Shown piece after piece: positions 8,013 through 10,000 of a stretch of 10,000 nt of DNA; the first letter of the stretch is position 1; every line of letters begins with the position of its first letter. The notes beneath the pieces were generated by a model. The model was not told the DNA's origin and searched no databases. It worked only from the letters and a program-made list of their open reading frames with translations. The position numbers and the translations under genes were made by a program. Source of the stretch: Actinidia chinensis (Eukaryota; Streptophyta; Magnoliopsida; Ericales; Actinidiaceae); NCBI GenBank assembly GCA_009663005.1, contig CM018906.1, positions 1,197,392-1,207,391 on the forward strand, read 5' to 3'.

Positions 8013-8230
8013 AATCTTTGAAGTGGGGGTGGGGTGAAATAATCATAAAATGTGTAAAATGACGTCGTTTTATATATTTTAGGACCAAAACGATATCGTT
8101 ATAATTAACAACTAAAAAGACGTCGTTTTATATTAACACCAAAACGACGTCATTTTGATCTTGAAATGTACAAAACGATATCGTTTTGCACACTTCAAGA
8201 TTACTTCACCCCACCCCTACTTCAAAGGAT
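8013..8230. mobile_element. 218-bp foldback element carrying five short palindromes, in intron 4 of neprosin copy B
   Basis: The left end (8013-8044), containing ctttgaagtgggggtggggt, and the reverse complement of the right end (8199-8230), containing ctttgaagtaggggtggggt, match over about 32 bp with few mismatches. Between them lie five self-complementary blocks: aaaatgacgtcgtttt (8056-8071), aaaacgatatcgtt (8087-8100), aaaaagacgtcgtttt (8114-8129), aaaacgacgtcatttt (8141-8156) and caaaacgatatcgttttg (8171-8188). A further arm pair, tgtgtaaaa near 8051 and ttttgcaca near 8184, extends the fold. No target-site duplication is obvious. There is no coding capacity. The left edge lies about 17 bp from the exon 5 splice acceptor (7996-7997). 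Confidence 0.72.
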
Positions 8231-9100
8231 ATGAATACTAAAAACACATGCAATAACTTGTCAGAATTAGTAAATAAATAAATACTTTTGACCATGAGAA
8301 AAAGTTTATTATAAATAAAAAAAATCAATTTATCCTAAGCCAACAACTTTAAACTTACCACCCATCCAGCCTCCATAGTATTCAAATTTGTTTCACCACC
8401 AGCATCCGATGCAACCCAAATTTGAGATAAACTAAATTCTGATGGCTCCGTTATAGGGTTCCACACGCTAATTGTGGCATGAGCCCCATAGTACACACCG
8501 CCGCGTTCATTAACTATGGCATACTAAAACGAAATAACAAATTAAATTAAAAAGTGCATCTTACTAAAATTGACTACGAATTTGAATTAATGGTTTCTTG
8601 TCCAAATAAAAACCGAACCTCGTGACCATTTTGTACAACATAGGTTTGATTAAGTTGTCTTTGACGCGCGTGAAATGACAAAGATTGACGATGAAGATCG
8701 TTAGATCCAGTCCTTCTGATAGGGATTGTTTCTTCTGGGCACTCTCCATTTTTATGCCAATCTTGAATAAGCTCGGGTGGAGAATCATCGATTTTCATTC
8801 TAGTCAGGTATGAGCTAGGCTCCATCTTAATGAAAAATAAAATTAGGAAGTCATTCTCTTCCTAAAATGGAAAGTTAAGCTAAAATTTTTCACTAATTAG
8901 TTTAAATTTTGTAATTGTTCAAATTCATTAGTTTGTTTATTCAAAACCTGTAGGTCCTTGATAAGTGGATCATCAAATGCAGGTTGTTTGTAAATATCAA
9001 CGCAGTCAATTACAACACCATCATCGCTCTGAAAAAAAAATAGTAAATTACAAAGAAAAGACAATGAATCCCCTAAAAAAGTAATAATAATAAATTACAG

Positions 9101-9117
9101 AGGAGAGAGAGAGAGAC
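9101..9117. repeat. (GA)n microsatellite at the start of intron 1
   Basis: About seven GA units on the + strand. On the coding strand this is a CT run that begins with the GT donor of intron 1 (gtctctctct). Confidence 0.75.
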
Positions 9118-9287
9118 CTCTATGATCTTGAGTGTTCCTTTATGCTTCAAGTCTAAATTCTTTTGCAACACAGCATTCCTTCCTTCAACCAATCCATAGC
9201 TTATCATGTGCATAATAGCTACAAAGGCTAATTTGCAGAATGAAACCAAAACTTTATGCTTCTTATTATGAGCCATCACACTATTGT

Positions 9288-9327
9288 TTTTCTTTTCTTT
9301 TCTTTTCTTTTCTTTTCTTTTCTTTTC
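9288..9327. repeat. (TTTTC)8 microsatellite just upstream of the neprosin copy B start codon
   Basis: Eight uninterrupted TTTTC units on the + strand, read as (GAAAA)8 on the coding strand. They lie 11-51 bases upstream of the ATG at 9276, between it and the TATA-like box, so they would make up most of a short 5' untranslated leader. The array is open in frame with the gene, but there is no in-frame ATG ahead of it, so I do not treat it as coding. Confidence 0.85.
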
Positions 9328-9363
9328 TTTCTTTCCCAATTATGTTTCTTAGACATATTTGAG

Positions 9364-9371
9364 CTTATATA
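9364..9371 (-). promoter_or_regulatory. TATA-like box of neprosin copy B
   Basis: The coding strand reads gtgtatataagctc, with TATATAAG at 9371-9364. It is about 90 bases upstream of the ATG at 9276. A start of transcription roughly 25-35 bases downstream would fall near 9335-9345, giving a leader of about 60-70 bases. This is a sequence match only. Confidence 0.5.
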
Positions 9372-9950
9372 CACACCCAAACGATTCATGAGAGTAATTA
9401 CTGAAGATATCCCAAATCTAGGTAGATTTTAAGAAGGCCAATGAAGTAAAAAGAAGTTAATTACAAGTACAAAAGTCTTGATAATAATTAAGAATAAAAG
9501 TTTCCTTAGTTGACTGGTATAAATTAAGTTACTTCATAATGGAATTGCCTAATTCAAATTGAAATCTCTGAATTGAATTAAATCCTCAGTCGCAAAGATT
9601 CAGTCTTAATTTTCAAGATACACAGAAAATAGAGTTTAGGGTCCTTTTTATGGGCTTATCATTCATTCATTTTTATAATATAAAACGTTCAATTTATAGA
9701 GTTCTCTGAGCATATGTCTTATTTAAAAAATCAAGTCAATCGGACATCATTACCCACATGATTGTTATTTGTCTTATAGTCTGTTCAAAAACTCATATTT
9801 GTCATTCAATTATTTTAAAATAAATGTGTTTAGAACATGTAATTATCAATATTCGTTCAAGCTGATTTTTTTAGTAAATGATCAAATCAATAAGTTCTAT
9901 AATTTCAACGATTTAGATAGTTAAAATAAACTTAAAAGCATGTCCATTTT
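9372..9950. other. Upstream flank of neprosin copy B, no gene seen
   Basis: AT-rich sequence without a family-like reading frame or a clear transposon end. It presumably includes the ancestral promoter of copy B; I recognise no specific regulatory element beyond the TATA-like box. Confidence 0.5.
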
Positions 9951-9955
9951 AAGGG

Positions 9956-10000
9956 CACGACGGGGTTGTAGTGTTTTAAAAACTACGACAACCCCGAACC
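9956..10000. repeat. Palindrome at the window edge, possible transposon subterminal repeat
   Basis: cggggttgtagt (9961-9972) pairs with actacgacaaccccg (9982-9996) around gttttaaaaa, differing by one 3-base gap. Read on the - strand the left part is cactacaaccccg, which resembles the CACTAC terminus of plant CACTA elements, whose subterminal regions carry similar inverted units. The window ends here, so the element cannot be followed. Confidence 0.4.

Larger units (their letters stand above)
6507..9276 (-). pseudogene. Neprosin-family (DUF4409/DUF239) glutamic peptidase, seven exons, copy B, with two frameshifts in the last exon
   Basis: Exons on the - strand: 9276-9118, 9028-8948, 8825-8619, 8523-8359, 7995-7942, 7420-7271 and 6885-6507. 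All introns are GT-AG and phase 0. Exon 1 starts at the first ATG and encodes a signal peptide (VLVSFCKLAFVAIM core, about residues 9-32). Exons 2-3 are the neprosin activation domain (DCVDIYKQPAFD; ELIQDWHKNGECPEETIPIR; VVQNGHE). Exons 4-7 are the catalytic domain (YYGAHATISVWNP; FSLSQIWV; EAGW; CPGFVQTN; GYWP; WGGE; HTTTQMGSGHF; NPTCYDLL). The family is secreted; the carnivorous-plant member is a prolyl-endopeptidase using two glutamates. The E of EAGW (8373-8371) and of WGGE (6772-6770) are my inferred equivalents. One base is missing before WWLQ (about 6868-6871), so translation stops at TAG 6840-6838 after about 287 residues, before WGGE. A second missing base lies in the GGPG segment (about 6534-6538). 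Repaired, the frame would be near 398 residues, normal for the family. The damage could be real or sequencing error. Confidence 0.88.

Noticed and set aside
8001..8020. tRNA-like B box (gagttcaaatc) suggesting a SINE
   Set aside because: No A box at the right distance and no A-rich or T-rich tail; the upstream DNA is neprosin exon 5 and the downstream DNA belongs to the foldback element.
8056..8188. CRISPR-like array
   Set aside because: The repeated blocks are palindromes of varying core with unequal spacing inside a transposon with terminal inverted repeats, in plant intron DNA; there are no constant repeats or spacers.
9277..9339. N-terminal extension of neprosin copy B through the microsatellite
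   Set aside because: The frame is open, but its apparent start at 9339 is TTG, not ATG. The first ATG is at 9276, followed directly by a signal peptide as in the family.

Overview
This window looks like AT-rich plant nuclear DNA, most likely from a eudicot. The evidence is spliced plant gene families with GT-AG introns, several small foldback transposons (MITEs) and a LINE scrap. I see no intact protein-coding gene. The recognisable genes are three decayed ones: a glycolate-oxidase fragment on the + strand at the left edge, and two neighbouring neprosin-family (DUF4409/DUF239 glutamic peptidase) genes on the - strand filling most of the right half.

Left to right: 1-403 holds three exon remnants of an FMN-dependent glycolate (2-hydroxy-acid) oxidase, still separated by introns but frameshifted and missing the active-site segment. 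404-2890 is AT-rich intergenic DNA with a decayed foldback near 716-947. 2894-3046 is a small foldback MITE flanked by TAA. 3091-3205 is a fragment resembling the end of a plant LINE polyprotein, followed by G/T-rich, internally repetitive sequence. A 455-bp foldback element with many GGATAA motifs lies at 3820-4274.

Neprosin copy A (4553-6087, - strand) is a wreck: only exons 3, 6 and 7 are recognisable, each with stops, frameshifts or deletions, and two small transposons lie in its introns. Neprosin copy B (6507-9276, - strand) keeps all seven exons with phase-0 junctions, a start codon, a signal peptide and an upstream TATA-like box. Its last exon, however, carries two single-base deletions that would end the protein before the second putative catalytic glutamate. 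Intron 4 of copy B contains a 218-bp foldback element with five near-perfect palindromes of the AAAACGACGTCGTTTT / AAAACGATATCGTTTT type. Beyond the promoter (9372-9950) I see nothing coding. The last 40 bases are a palindrome resembling transposon subterminal repeats.

The two neprosin copies share exon order, orientation and even a transposon-derived segment in intron 6, so they are a tandem duplication that later degraded unequally. I found no convincing undescribed system. The most interesting items are the palindrome array, the GGATAA foldback, and whether copy B's two frameshifts are real or sequencing errors.
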